From Scatophagus argus (Eukaryota > Chordata > Actinopteri > Scatophagidae), in contig NC_058503.1 in the NCBI RefSeq assembly GCF_020382885.2, forward strand, positions 21,337,535 to 21,401,534: DNA of 64,000 nt, read 5' to 3'. Shown here piece by piece: positions 40,752 to 50,808 of the stretch; within the stretch, counting starts at the first letter, position 1; each line of letters starts with the position of its first letter. Under the pieces are notes generated by a model. It did no database searches. It was given only the letters and a program-made list of their open reading frames with translations, and was not told where the DNA came from. Position numbers and translations under genes: made by a program.

Positions 40752-43700
40752 CAGGAAATGCACGAGTAATTGTTTGGACCACTAATGTTTGTTTAAGTGC
40801 CTCACGACATAATGGTTGTTCAGTGGAAAATGTCAGTCTGCTGCAGACACATTTTGGGCAGCACCGCTGTTTGGTTCACCTGAACAGCTCGGACAAGGAT
40901 ACAATCGCACAACTTCACTATTTATTCAATGGGGCTTTTCACTGTTGGCTGTCACTGTGTAAACATGTGCTGCTTACCCCCAGCATTAAAAATTAACTTG
41001 GCTATGACTGTACGAGGGACTGTGGCTCTCTGGTTTGTTCTCTCGATGACTGAATGAAAAGAGGATTGTGTGGTGGGCTTCCCCTTCCTCACCGTCAAGC
41101 CCCACACTAATCCACTCTAAATTCTCAGCTTCACTGAGCTTCTCACAGCCACCCAGCACAACCCCGCCAACTTAATCCTCACTTCAGATCGTCTCCTCGA
41201 AGTCACGCAGACAAAACAGACTATCAGCACAAAGCTGAAGAGCAACACTGATGGAGGATTTAGGGTTCATGAATAAACACGGCAGAAATCTTATAATTCA
41301 GCTTATTTCCTGGGAGTAATATTTAAGTAGACCAGCAGTGAAGTACAACAAATCCGCAACCATTACAGTACAAGAAACAGCCCTGTCCCATTTTTCTTCT
41401 GGCATGTGATAAATATCACTCTCTTATCAATCTTCTGGTGTCCATGGAACAAATTCTGACAAATTCCAAACCATATCTGTGAAAGGCCAATCCTGTCTGA
41501 CAATATTAACGACGTCGATTAAGTTCCAGCACATCACTGGACAACCCTGTTGAAAATATCCTCCAGTTCCCTACAGGTGTTCACCTGCTGAGCTGCGTTT
41601 GTGCAGCCTGACTATCACACGGCGAACAGCGAGGCTCATAAAGATGGAGACTCTGACAGACTCGGGTCCACAGCAAAACACTTTCCTTTACTGTCTCATG
41701 ACCTATGAGAGGAACTTGTTGTTGCTATTGGAGGAGGCGGCACAGAGTTTGGATTTTTTTAGGAAGGAATTGGGTTCAGGACGGGAGTCCTGCTTGCCCA
41801 GCGTGGACTACTCACTAATGGCTGTTTGAACTACAACCCCGGCAGGACGAGGGGAGGCGCACTCTGTGTTTACAGCAGTGACGTTTGCCTCCTCTCAGAT
41901 ATCTTTGAAAACAACAATTCTGACTAGTTTTAATGGAGTAAGTGCCATCCTGAGTTGTGAGTGATGTTTTTTTTTTTAAACATAAAATTATGAATTATGA
42001 AGAAAAGATTATGTTTTTTAGCTTTGACTGGTAGTAATGTGGGGAATCTGTGATGGTACTGAAGCTGTTTTATTATTAACAAACGCATGATTGTTGATAT
42101 CTGACTCTTCTTTTTAAATTTCATATATATTATACTGCAGCATTATTGGAGTATTTCCCATGTGAAGTGGAGCACGCACAGTGTGTGTGTGTGTGTGTGT
42201 GTGTGTATCTGCGAGATATAATTAACCTTCAAGGTTAAACTTAAACTAGACCCAAAAAGATCCACACTTTGTTTTGACTTTGCAACACATAACTCGTAAA
42301 GTAAAAACAATGTTCATCAACGGTGCTGCTGAGCTGAATTTAACAAATTTAATTTACAAGAACAAAATCAGCTAAATTTACACAGTGACATGTGAGGCCG
42401 AGTGTGATCTTTGGGTGTCGTTCAACCTGGGACTCCATCATTACCACAAGCTTTGAAGAAAGTGAGAGTTTGCCTCGGGCCAAATTCCAGGACTGTCATC
42501 ATTACTGAGCCTTCATTCAGTCAACGTCAGCTTGGCAACCACACTGTCCTGCTGTAATCATAACTGACACACTAGATACAAAGGCGGCTAGTGGTTGCGA
42601 GCAATGTTAGCATTGGTTAACGTGACAAATCAGTTGCCAGGCTTATCATCTTATCCCAACTGTTTGCAGAGGTTCAATGCTCTCTCATTACTCTTCACAG
42701 CGACATGATTGTGGTTTGCTGGAGATGTCGCACCCAGAATGACTAAAGACAGCTCGTGGAAATGTGCTGCACATTTGGTAAGAAATCTGACGTGTTTTCA
42801 ATATTCAGTTTTACTTTCACATTATATAAATGATCTACGGTCTGGGCCCTTCTATGTGGAGTTTGCATGTTCTCCCTGTGCCCGCGTGGGTTTCCTCCGG
42901 GTACTCCGGCTTCCTCCCACAATACCAAAAACATGCATTAGGTTGATTGGCTACTCTACATTGCCCCTATAGGTCGGATTGTGTGCATGAGTGGTCGACT
43001 TTGTGTGTGTCAGCCCTGCGACTGACTGGCGACCAGTCCAGGGTGAACCCCGCCTCTCGCCCGTAGTCAGCTGGGATAGGCTCCATCTCCCCCGTGACCC
43101 TGACGGATAAGCGGTATAGAAAATGGATGGATGGATGGATATAAATGATCTAAACTCAAGCCATTATGCACCTGTGTTACTTTTAAGAGCTCAGGAGAAA
43201 CTGGGGGTCTGTCACATGCAGAAAACTGGCAATACATGAAAAACATTTCCATTTTAAAACTCCAATGCCGCTGCGACACACTGATGCACAGAAGAACATA
43301 AATACACTAAAATCCCCAACAGGAAGATCGAGCATGTGGGGATTTGATTAATCCTTCTTTTTTATTTATTTATTTTTTTAACACGGCTTTACGATGAACC
43401 GGTTGGTGAATAACTAAAACCAAAAGCTGCAGTTGGCCTGCTCGTTTGTTTGTTGACTGGTTCAACAAACATGAACAGATATTTTTTTCCCCGGACCAAA
43501 GGACAAACAAACAGGCAGTGAGGGTGAAAAGCACGCCGAGGACACACTTACGTAAACGTCCTGACGCTGTGACTAAATTCCAGCTGACTCAGGGAAATGA
43601 GGATCAACTTAGAAGTACTTTAGATGAGTTACTGCATTTGTTGGTTTTCACCTGTGGGTCTTGCACACCTTCAGCTGTCACCCTGATGCCGACCTCAGGG

Positions 43701-46615
43701 TGACATCAGAGGTAAAGACGGTTACCATGAGCAAGTTTCCGCTGTTCTCCCGAAAGCCACGCTGTGGAGTGACTGGACCAATAGCTAATGGACTTAATTA
43801 TGTTTGAAAGTCACAGCTCAAGGTGGTCATGCTCACCGAGCGGTGCGGTCGGCACACAGGTGGTTCACCCACACAGGTGGCTTTAGTGAGCGTAGGCCTT
43901 TTTCACAGCGGACATTTTGACAGACGTTAGAAAGAACATGACATGAACATAACATGTGTTCTAGTCGAGTGTCCCGTAAAGCCAAGACAGTGTGACCGTG
44001 AGCCAACACGAACTGAAGCAGATAAATAGAACTGCGCCATCATGCAATTTATCATCAACACCTGCAATTTAATTTATGAACTCTTGTGTAATTACTAGCG
44101 TAGTTTAATCAGCCAGGTGAGCTAATCACACGAGGATGTGCAGGAGTCTTTAACGCCTCTTAACAATCCATCAAACACACATATTGTACACACTGCTCTC
44201 CCCAGCATCTTTCTCGTTTCTGAATTACATCACGAGGCTAAAAGCTCTTAAGAGGCCAGGACTTTGTGTGAAAAGCAGACTATAAATTTACACCTCTGAG
44301 CCAGCGTTCATTCAAAATAAATCAAAATGTTAGTGTGCGGCGTTTGACTGTTCTTACTTCTGAGACAAACATTCTATGAAGATTCTGAGTAATGTAGGTG
44401 AAATACAGTGCAGGTCAGCTACAGTTTGCTACACATGAATGTTTACAGCTGGACTCTGATTGTTTGACACGGGTAGCGCACCAACTCCCTGAAGTACAGC
44501 ATTACAAACATGTCAGTATTTTGCGCTGACATTCTTTCCTGCTGTGTGGTCTTCTCCCATTTGGTCCACACTAAGGCAGGTTTACAGCACAGACAGTTTC
44601 TCTGATCCCTGTGAAACGTACGGTGACACGGTACTGATGGAGCACGTCTACAGCCTAAAACAGCAGCTGGAACAACCGGCATCTCCAACCATCTGCTCTG
44701 TGCAGACAAATCTCCAGCTAACCAAACAGCAACTCGCTGTTTTCATGTTTCCATGCCCGTGGGATGGCCATTTGGTGCTCCACACCCCTCCTCCTCCTCC
44801 ATCCACATCCCCCACCCGAACACCCAATCTAAAACTGGGGAGCAGCAACAGCTGATCTTTCAGGATCGTCTATTTTTAAAACTCTTCTGCAGAACGGGCC
44901 AACTCATCAGGGCTGACATACCGTCCTGTCAGAGGGCTGCGAGTGAGGGATGCGACCCTTCTGCCACTTAAAGGCGCAGACTTTGCTGCACAGATGTGGT
45001 GGAAAACTGGCCGCCGTCACCACCCTTTTGTTGGGAGTTGTGCCACACTGCCACAATAAAACAGATGGTTAATTCATCAGATGACGTCCTGTTTGGATTT
45101 CTGCTGCCGACTAACTTTGCATGGGCTCTGTCAGGCTCCTCGTGATTATCTTTGTCCGTTACAGGAATGTGCAACCTCAGATACACGACTGCAAGCGTAA
45201 ACAGTCCGCTCAGCAGATAGGAGAGGAGTGCGTCTTTGTCAGTTAGGAGTGACATGCAAATTTGATGAAACATCCGGGTTGAGTTGGTGCAAACCCAACT
45301 TCCCCCCCAACTGAAGGAAGTGTCTCATAGCTGCCCTGAATCAGGATGGGGGCTACGATGGCAGCGTTCAGGTTTTAATGCTCACCACCTTGTGTTCACT
45401 GCTCAGGATTTCACAAAAGAAACGATAACAACCTAAAGACGCACGATGATGCTTCGGGCTTTGTCTGGCTCCATTTCGCTTTGATGTCTAGCTCAACTAT
45501 TGATTTTCAGCCTGTGTTTCACACCTCAAAGGCACGAGTGTGGACAAAAGCGTGCAGGGTATCACACTTCAAACGGGGCGGCTTAAGTCCTGAAGACACA
45601 CCAGGCATTTTCCCTACAACAAAACACTCATTTATCCTGCACTCGACTCATCAAAACTCATCATCAGATTAGATTAGATTAGAAAAGGCGTAAACCTGCC
45701 ACAACATGACTTCAGCAGCTGTAAGAAACAAAGGAAGCTGCTGCCAGCTCCTGTCTTGTGGTACTGAGGGGTAACCCACCAATCCCTGCAGGTCAGCACA
45801 GTGAACCATTTTAATCAGCTGCAACAGCACTGGGCTCCATTCAGTTCCATTTAGTACGCAAACGTTTGCAGTACTGTTCGGCTGACCGACACATCGGTTT
45901 ATCAATACATCAGCCAACTGATCTGACCGTAATCTTGTGCCTGTGAAAGGAAAACGTTTCTTCTCCAGCCTGTAAATTAAATGCTTTTCCACATACCAAC
46001 GTTCAGGTCCTGAACTGAATGGACCAACTCAAGAAGAGCTTTGAACACACTCTGCCTCCAACTAGACGAGAATAACTTGTTTCTTGTCATAATTTTCATA
46101 CTGTATTTACATCAAAGGCACCAGTGGTCGCCTGGAAGTCAGTTTCAATCAGAAATCAACTTAAAAACTTTGGGTATACTTTGGAAAATGAACAGCAGTT
46201 ACAGCGATGTAATCTGTCGACTCAGAAAGTCTCCAAAAGAGCAAAAACAGTCATGAAATTTGTCATTTAATTCGGCTGGGTACAGTGGCGGACGAGGTGC
46301 ATTTAAGGTCTTCTTTTTCATTTAGGAGGCAACATTCTGGGTGATTTTGGCCAGTTGGAAGCTGAAAATCAGGAGCCTCTCTATAGCAACGCATCTGTCA
46401 GTATGTAGGTTTTGGGGTCATATGTCATCAGAGCGGGTCCGTAAAAAGGCCGAGACCAGGAACTCGTGTGTTTGTGTTTCGCTCAGACCTGAACATAAAC
46501 GGATTTCTTTTTCACCTCCACTCACCTCTCTCGCTATGAGATTCAGGGCATCGTCTTCTGCCGTCGACCTCTCCTTCTTGGTAGATCTTTTCCGTCCTGT
46601 GCCCTGAGTCCCCAT
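12106..46615 (-). CDS. lrrfip1: Leucine-rich repeat flightless-interacting protein 1, whole locus
   Basis: LRRFIP1 binds the LRR domain of Flightless-1, senses cytosolic nucleic acid and acts as a GC-box repressor and beta-catenin coactivator. Coding exons in order: 46526-46615, 33954-34040, 29184-29201, 28986-29057, 28055-28096, 27347-27397, 27077-27112, 26278-26343, 26160-26201, 25303-25362, 24601-24684, 24041-24103, 23232-23309, 22465-22563, 21943-21969, 21736-21861, 21254-21325, 20146-20316, 19500-19592, 19212-19304, 18956-19048 and 18501-18645. Exon 22 then joins either 14145-17249, or 12985-13034, 12648-12768, 12486-12565, 12295-12399 and 12106-12213. With every exon included the short-tail form totals 2172 nt (723 residues). 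Identity is clear from [10 protein letters not shown], the [17 protein letters not shown] exon, the SNAQLDNEK coiled coil and the [11 protein letters not shown] end. The paralogue LRRFIP2 is similar, but the acidic tail and RAB17/MLPH synteny point to LRRFIP1. Confidence 0.95.
13035..14144 (-). other. lrrfip1: LRRFIP1 intron or long-isoform 3' UTR
   Basis: The sequence following the acidic-exon stop (14145-14147) should include the long-isoform 3' UTR. A coding-strand AATAAA at 13505-13510 is a candidate poly(A) signal. A minus-strand open frame at 13095-13481 is Pro/Ser/His-rich and has no credible splice frame, so it is not called as coding. Confidence 0.45.
14145..17249 (-). CDS. lrrfip1: LRRFIP1 acidic terminal exon (long-tail ending), frame interrupted
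   Basis: The acceptor CTCTCAG precedes 17249, and the exon's first two bases complete Gly with exon 22 (SML-G-NTEETQ). About 1,030 residues follow. They are dominated by Glu, Asp, Ser and Thr, with recurrent motifs of the type [18 protein letters not shown], an FDFDDMDMD patch and a basic end [18 protein letters not shown]. Human long LRRFIP1 also has one large acidic last exon with a KKKK-rich block and ends similarly (KEDCTMS). The first part reads in one frame to a stop at 16315-16317. The rest reads in the +1 frame from the lysine block onward. Omitting one base makes the total 4812 nt, an exact codon multiple (1603 residues). It may be an assembly error or a real frame break. Confidence 0.85.
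16327..16334 (-). other. lrrfip1: A8 homopolymer, likeliest site of the LRRFIP1 frame change
   Basis: On the coding strand eight consecutive A's lie inside the lysine-rich block, between the clearly coding upstream frame ([19 protein letters not shown]) and the clearly coding downstream frame ([18 protein letters not shown]). Seven A's would join the two. There is no GT-AG pair in this stretch that could excise the difference. Confidence 0.6.
16484..16675 (-). repeat. lrrfip1: Coding minisatellite, 4 x 48 bp
   Basis: Four head-to-tail copies of a 48-bp unit, nearly identical (one copy has T for C at 16540). Each encodes the 16-residue unit [16 protein letters not shown]. As 48 is a multiple of three, copy-number change would not disturb the frame. 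The other frame is also open through the array, which explains the overlapping long open frame starting at 16727. Confidence 0.95.
18501..21325 (-). CDS. lrrfip1: LRRFIP1 exons 17-22: central coiled coil
   Basis: Six exons of 72, 171, 93, 93, 93 and 145 nt encode the conserved core: [38 protein letters not shown] with [72 protein letters not shown]; and the Ser/Gly/Ala-rich exon 22 starting [11 protein letters not shown]. Heptads are regular, and three successive exons are exactly 31 codons long. This is the region used in the family for dimerisation and Flightless-1 binding. Exon 22 ends one base into a codon, the only non-zero phase so far in the gene, and is the branch point of the two endings. 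Confidence 0.95.
19050..19079. repeat. lrrfip1: (GAGCC)n pentamer abutting a splice acceptor
   Basis: Six imperfect GAGCC units directly precede LRRFIP1 exon 21 (19048). Read on the coding strand they form a GGCTC repeat that occupies the whole position of the polypyrimidine tract and ends in the CAG acceptor. Confidence 0.9.
21736..29201 (-). CDS. lrrfip1: LRRFIP1 exons 3-16: phase-0 cassette exons of the Ser/Arg-rich linker
   Basis: Fourteen short exons, each a multiple of three and bounded at codon edges. In order they encode IFQVQK (18-nt microexon 29184-29201); [20 protein letters not shown] plus [67 protein letters not shown] plus [52 protein letters not shown] and onward; [18 protein letters not shown] and onward; [20 protein letters not shown] and onward; [18 protein letters not shown] through [21 protein letters not shown]; and [20 protein letters not shown] with [12 protein letters not shown]. 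Several are known alternative exons in mammalian LRRFIP1/LRRFIP2 ([40 protein letters not shown]). Which combinations occur cannot be told from DNA. Confidence 0.88.
22573..22585 (+). promoter_or_regulatory. CTCF-like core motif beside LRRFIP1 exon 14
   Basis: CCACCAGGGGGCG matches the CTCF core consensus. It ends only a few bases upstream, in transcript terms, of the exon 14 acceptor at 22563, so it sits in the polypyrimidine-tract position. Binding is inference from the motif alone. Confidence 0.5.
26278..26343 (-). CDS. lrrfip1: LRRFIP1 polybasic cassette exon
   Basis: A 66-nt exon encoding [20 protein letters not shown] plus RD, flanked by an AG acceptor after a pyrimidine-rich TCTCTC tract and a GTATGT donor. 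The lysine/histidine run could act as a nuclear-localisation or nucleic-acid-binding patch that splicing can add or remove; this is inference. It is embedded next to purine-rich simple repeats (26345-26415). Confidence 0.8.
28125..28153. repeat. (AGG)n trinucleotide tract
   Basis: A GAG/AGG run lying just upstream, in transcript terms, of LRRFIP1 exon 5 (28055-28096). On the coding strand it forms a long CCT/CTC pyrimidine tract. Confidence 0.9.
29202..33953 (-). other. lrrfip1: LRRFIP1 intron 2
   Basis: A 4.75-kb intron between the ERQQKE exon and the IFQVQK microexon. It contains an (AC)n microsatellite at 31913-31940, a (GTT)n tract near 32020-32040 and a poly-C run near 29622-29632. No further exon with both good splice sites and a recognisable peptide was found. 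Confidence 0.6.
33954..34040 (-). CDS. lrrfip1: LRRFIP1 exon 2
   Basis: An 87-nt phase-0 exon encoding [20 protein letters not shown] plus RELERQQKE, nearly identical to the human exon. It is a charged Ala/Arg/Glu helix that forms part of the conserved N-terminal region. The acceptor is CCCCCAG and the donor GTACAAG. Confidence 0.96.
36869..36940. repeat. Tandem 36-bp duplication
   Basis: Two adjacent copies starting CACTGAGAGGTGTGG and ending CACTAACTCTT, with one C/A difference. Only 5 bases of a third copy follow. Confidence 0.95.
40688..40750. repeat. Long (CA)n microsatellite
   Basis: About 31 perfect AC dinucleotides in LRRFIP1 intron 1. It is the longest pure simple repeat in the window and likely to vary in length between individuals. 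Confidence 0.97.
42847..43141 (+). mobile_element. Teleost SINE-like dispersed repeat, 5'-truncated
   Basis: The blocks TGGAGTTTGCATGTTCTCCC, GGGTACTCCGGCTTCCTCCC, ACTGGCGACCAGTCCAGGGT and AGCTGGGATAGGCTCCATCT occur in the order known from a very abundant teleost repeat, closing with GATAAGCGGTATAGAAAATG and (GATG)n. The usual 5' head is missing. Family name and class are uncertain, but the identity as a high-copy element is clear. Confidence 0.8.
46526..46615 (-). CDS. lrrfip1: LRRFIP1 exon 1
   Basis: Thirty codons, [20 protein letters not shown] then [10 protein letters not shown], ending at a GTGAGT donor. It matches human [30 protein letters not shown], so the start is secure. The basic stretch at residues 8-16 precedes the acidic one. 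Confidence 0.96.
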
Positions 46616-46990
46616 GTTTCCTCACTTTATCCACGCGCTGCTGAGAACGGTCTCACTTTGCTGGTCCGACAGCCCACCGAACGATCCACGCGGAGCGGCA
46701 GCTTAGCTAGTCGGGTCTCATGTGCCGCTAAAATGTCAAAGTTAGAGGCGAGCAGAGAACAGACGCAAAACGTGGCTGGTCCCGCTCGCAGCGCGGGTCA
46801 TGTCTTACATCCGTTTTTGCGCTTCTTCCTGTGTTTCTGTGACGACGCACGAGCTCGCGACGAAGGTTCGAACCGTGCGACTGCCCACGTGCGCTCCCGC
46901 TGCGTCTGCGGGCGAACTCCGTCAGAGACGTTCGCTGTAGCCTCGCGCCGTCCGTACAAACCGTAGCCCGTCGCTGTATGTCATTCTGCG
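46616..46990 (-). promoter_or_regulatory. LRRFIP1 5' UTR and CpG-rich promoter
   Basis: Immediately upstream of the LRRFIP1 start the sequence turns markedly GC- and CpG-rich (for example GAGCTCGCGACGAAGG near 46850, and CTCGCGCCGTCCG near 46943), unlike the AT-rich flanks. This is typical of a CpG-island promoter. No TATA box was seen. Confidence 0.65.
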
Positions 46991-49230
46991 AAAATCAAAC
47001 AAATCTAAAATGTTTGATCTAAAGAATAAATGGTGATTAAAGCGAAACTGCTGTTATTCAGATGTTTTTAACGCGCCGGTTCGGTTCGACCCCGCCGACG
47101 GACGGCCTCACAGAAACAGACTCGAACCTGTCAGACTGACAAACTTCAAAGGCTGTACTCAATCGAGTTGCCTTCATGACATATCGGAATTTTGGCTTAC
47201 AATACAAACTCACGTCAATTAAACACAATGCTTCCCTCCGGAGATCAATCAATCAAATTCGTTACATGTGTATTTTAAGTATAATCATGAAAATGTACTT
47301 AATGTAAGGAAAGATAGTATTCAAGTCAAAAAATGCATTACTATTAAGCCCAGTCACGTATTCATGTAAAAGCTAGATCTACTGATTATTTTCTCCATTA
47401 AACGTTTTATTGTTTGTTTAGTAAAAATAAATTGTAGTGAGAAATACTGTTACTGTTACCCAGAGTTCAGTTTCATTTCAGCTGTATAGACATACTTTTA
47501 CGTTGGATGTCATAATTTTTAACAAAAATGGGAAGAAAACACTCAAATAAAAAGGTTTTGTACTTAAGTACAGTTCTTTGGTAAATGCACTTTGTTAAAC
47601 TCCACTGCTGACAGTCAATCACAGCCAATCGAATCACATTTGCTAAATAAAATCACACCAGTAGAAAAAGTTTTCCTGTGACTCTATTTATTTTGGACTC
47701 ACATTAGAGCCCACGGTTTACGCTGAGCATTTGAATGCAGCATCAGCCTCTGGACGGGGACTCCATACATGTTCAGGGGTTCAGTTTCAGCCAGAAACCA
47801 TGTCCTGCACGGACTATCGCACTCTCTCACACCCCCTCTGCTATTTTTAATGACGACCGGCGAGCTCTAAAAACAGTCTTGAGTTTCTTAAAGAGACAGA
47901 CAAGGCGTCAGTTTGAATGGACACAATGCAGATCCCATAAGCTGCACGTTCCGTGTCTGACCTCACTGAGTCCTTTTTATGTCCTATGGCGTCACTGTTG
48001 TCTTATAATCTATAAAACAATTGCCTGTGATATTGTTTGCAGTCTCAGTCTATAGATAACATTTTATTACTGTCATGTGGAACAATGTGACACTGTGAGG
48101 AGCGACTCTTCAGTGGTGCAGAGGTGTCACAGACTCTGCATAAACTGAGGCGCAGGATGCACAGTGAAGACGCCTCAAAGTTACTCACAATCTGTTTGTT
48201 AGGAGCTAACACTGTTGGTTAGTTATGACCGAACATGCCAAGACGTGGCAGCAGCTGTTGTGCAGTCAGACTCAGTTATTCTATGACTATGGGTTCAAAA
48301 TAATATAGTTTAAACTACTGAATGGTAAATGCGTCTGGTATTTCTGGTGCTGAGCGGCCAGATGTGGTTTTCTGAAGGTAACTGTCAACGAGAAAAATGT
48401 TAGAGTATGAAAGGTCAGATGTTAGACAGACAGGTGAGACCTGACGCTTCCTCTTTGTCACAAGGTGGTTTTACATGCAACACTGCCCCCCTGTGTTGAT
48501 TCAGCGTCATTGAAGCAGAGACACAATAATAAATCAGGCCCACTGAAGCTCACACTCACAGTCCCCATGCAGTGTTTCAAAGAAAAGTTACATTTCTGTC
48601 TGCAATTTCGAATGACTTTCACCGGTTATTTTCCCATCAATCATACTTACTGACGAGGGAAATTAAGAATAAAAGGCTACTGTGTAGAAAGTAAGAATGG
48701 ATTGAGAATAACTTGGTTTTCTTCATTAAACCTTTGAACTGTAGCCTCTCAAACGCAGCTTCTGTTTGCTCTGAGCAGCTCAATCAAAACACCAGAGCAG
48801 AGGGAAGAAACAGCTTTGGAAATGCCAACATCTTCCTTAACTGGTTTGGCTTCTGTTTAAAAACTTTCCAAATGTAATTCACACTAAACATGACCATCGA
48901 CTGGCAGGAGGTCTGATGAGCACTAAGCTGGAAGTGCGTGTGTGGCTAACTCACAGTTGGCTGGGAGGTTTTATGTCTCGGCTGCGGCTGTGCACGAGGA
49001 AGTGAAAACAAGCTGCTGGCGTGGTACAAGTTAAGACCGGACTTTGGTTTTACTTTACTTTTAATAACGTCAGCAGACTCTTACAACAAAGAGGACACAC
49101 TAACTCTTCTGCACAGTTTGGAGTAGCAGGAACCACGCTGACTGCTGGATCAGGACTTCAGGATCTTCTGGGGTTTTCCTGTCTCGTCTGTTTGTATCCT
49201 CTAACACTTTTGGAACTAAACTAACTTCTG
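46991..49230. other. Intergenic region between LRRFIP1 and RAB17
   Basis: A divergent spacer. The RAB17 promoter and 5' UTR should lie near its right end (about 48950-49230). No gene, transposon end or structured RNA was recognised in the rest. Confidence 0.5.
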
Positions 49231-50808
49231 ATGGGGGAAAGTCTCCCGAGGGTGCCAGGAGGAGCCCAGCTCCACAGCAGAGCTTTGAGTAGACCGGTGC
49301 AGACCCTCAGGGTTAAGATGGTACTTCTGGGAGGCTCAGGTGTGGGAAAGTCCAGTCTGGCACTGCGATTTGGCAAGGATGAGTTCAAGAATTCATCACC
49401 AACTGTAGGCTGTGAGTTCCCAGCACTCAGGGCTTTGGACGGCAGTAGTTATATGTAGAATCTATAAGATAGGACAAAGACATTATTCATAAGATAAATA
49501 TTGGCCTTGAGAACAGTTTGACATTTTGCACAGCTTATTGACTTGAATGGTGAGAGTTAGCAGATCACACACAGAGAAGGATGTAAAAGTCTTCACTGGT
49601 AACTACGTCTCTTAGCTGACGAGGAGGAGTTTTTGTCCAAGCAGAGTCCACAGGAGTCACAGGGAGGCACAGGGGTCAGGGAGTCCAGGACTGAAGACAG
49701 GGAACAGGATCCACAGAAACAGGAGACACAGAAAAACAGGGACCAGACACACGGCAGGAAGGAAAACAAACTGAACACGAGGAAACAAACAAGTGGAAAT
49801 GATCCTAAACATGTAGCTTCATATGCTTAAAGAAGAGTGAGGATGAGAGCGGCACTCATTTTCTCATCTTATAGGATCGTTTGATAGGAGGTGTCACTGT
49901 GCTGTCTGCTCCCCCAGGTGCCTACCTCACCCGCGTGGTGCACCTGACCAACGTCACTCTTCGCTTTGAGATATGGGACACAGGAGGGCAGGAAAAGTAC
50001 CACAGTGTCACCCCGCTTTACTACAGAGGAGCCCACGCCGCAATCGTGATCTATGACATCAGCAAACGGGTAACAGGAACACACCGCTGACCACGGAAAG
50101 TGCTTACCTTGTGTAGTGTGTAATGGCTGCCATGTACACCATTGGGTATTACCTTGTGTGTGCTTGTGTCGCTATAGGAAACATTTGTGAGAGCTCAGGT
50201 GTGGCTCCAAGAGCTCGAGAAGCATTACATCCCAGGAACTACTGTCATATGGCTGGTGGGGAACAAGGGAGATCTGGCACAGGATCGACAAGTCTCAGTG
50301 CAGGTACAGACACAGGAAATCACCTTCTTAAACCTCAGTCAGTCCCTGTTTTTGTTTGCTGTGCATTTTATTCTGTGAAATCCAATCCTTGGTTTTTTTG
50401 TGTCATCATGCAGGAAGGACAGAGTCTGGCCAATGACAAGGGCTTATCCTTTACAGAGACATCAGCATTGTCAGGGGATCAAGTCAGAGAGCTGCTTTTG
50501 GACATAGGTGAGCAAAAGTGTTTCTTTTTTGGGGGCGGAGACTTTTGTTGCCTGTGTTCAGCCTCACAGGTTTGGTCCTGGGCTGCTGATACTGTCAAAT
50601 ACAGAACTCGAGGTTTTGTGGTAGTTCAGCTTCTCCTGAAATTTGGATTTGGTGGGAAAAGCCTCTCACATGCCACTAGAGAGCAGTAGATACCAACATG
50701 TGGAGCAAATGTCAGTCTAAACACTAACTATGTGAAAATATAAAATACTGTCTAAGTGCAGATCTGAGGTGTCGGTTTTCTATTTCAGCTTTAAGACTTG
50801 GCTGCTAA
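49231..50808 (+). CDS. rab17: Rab GTPase RAB17; C-terminus uncertain
   Basis: RAB17 regulates transport through recycling endosomes in epithelia and melanosome or dendrite traffic. Exons: 49231-49411, 49918-50069, 50178-50303, 50414-50507 and, tentatively, 50789-50808 (190 residues). GTPase motifs: P-loop GGSGVGKS at 34-41; G3 [12 protein letters not shown] with Q85; G4 NKGD at 140-143; G5 ETSA at 168-171. TVGCAYLTRVV across exons 1 and 2 parallels human TVGCAFFTKVV, and synteny with LRRFIP1, PRLH and MLPH agrees. The G3 motif has Gly where most Rabs have Ala (DTAGQ). The tentative last exon reads ALRLGC and stops, with one terminal Cys and no CC/CXC prenylation pair. An alternative acceptor at 50825 gives another short tail. 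The true end could lie in an unseen exon. Confidence 0.88.

Larger units (their letters stand above)
34041..46525 (-). other. lrrfip1: LRRFIP1 intron 1 (12.5 kb)
   Basis: A large first intron. I see a GT microsatellite (35597-35616), a 36-bp tandem duplication (36869-36940), a 63-bp CA run (40688-40750), a GT run (42181-42206) and a SINE-like repeat (42847-43141). All open frames in it are short and resemble no protein I know. An internal promoter or extra first exon cannot be excluded. Confidence 0.6.

Noticed and set aside
40512..40996. Open frames of alternating Thr-His or Cys-Val
   Set aside because: Translations of the CA/GT microsatellite.
46800..46990. GC-rich stretch with a GGTTCGAA box, considered as a tRNA gene
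   Set aside because: No matching A box, acceptor stem or anticodon arm could be folded around it. It fits a CpG promoter better.
49633..49830. Charged open frame ([20 protein letters not shown]) in RAB17 intron 1
   Set aside because: It looks like a purine-rich simple or transposon-derived stretch. Including it would break the conserved TVGC-AYLTRVV junction.
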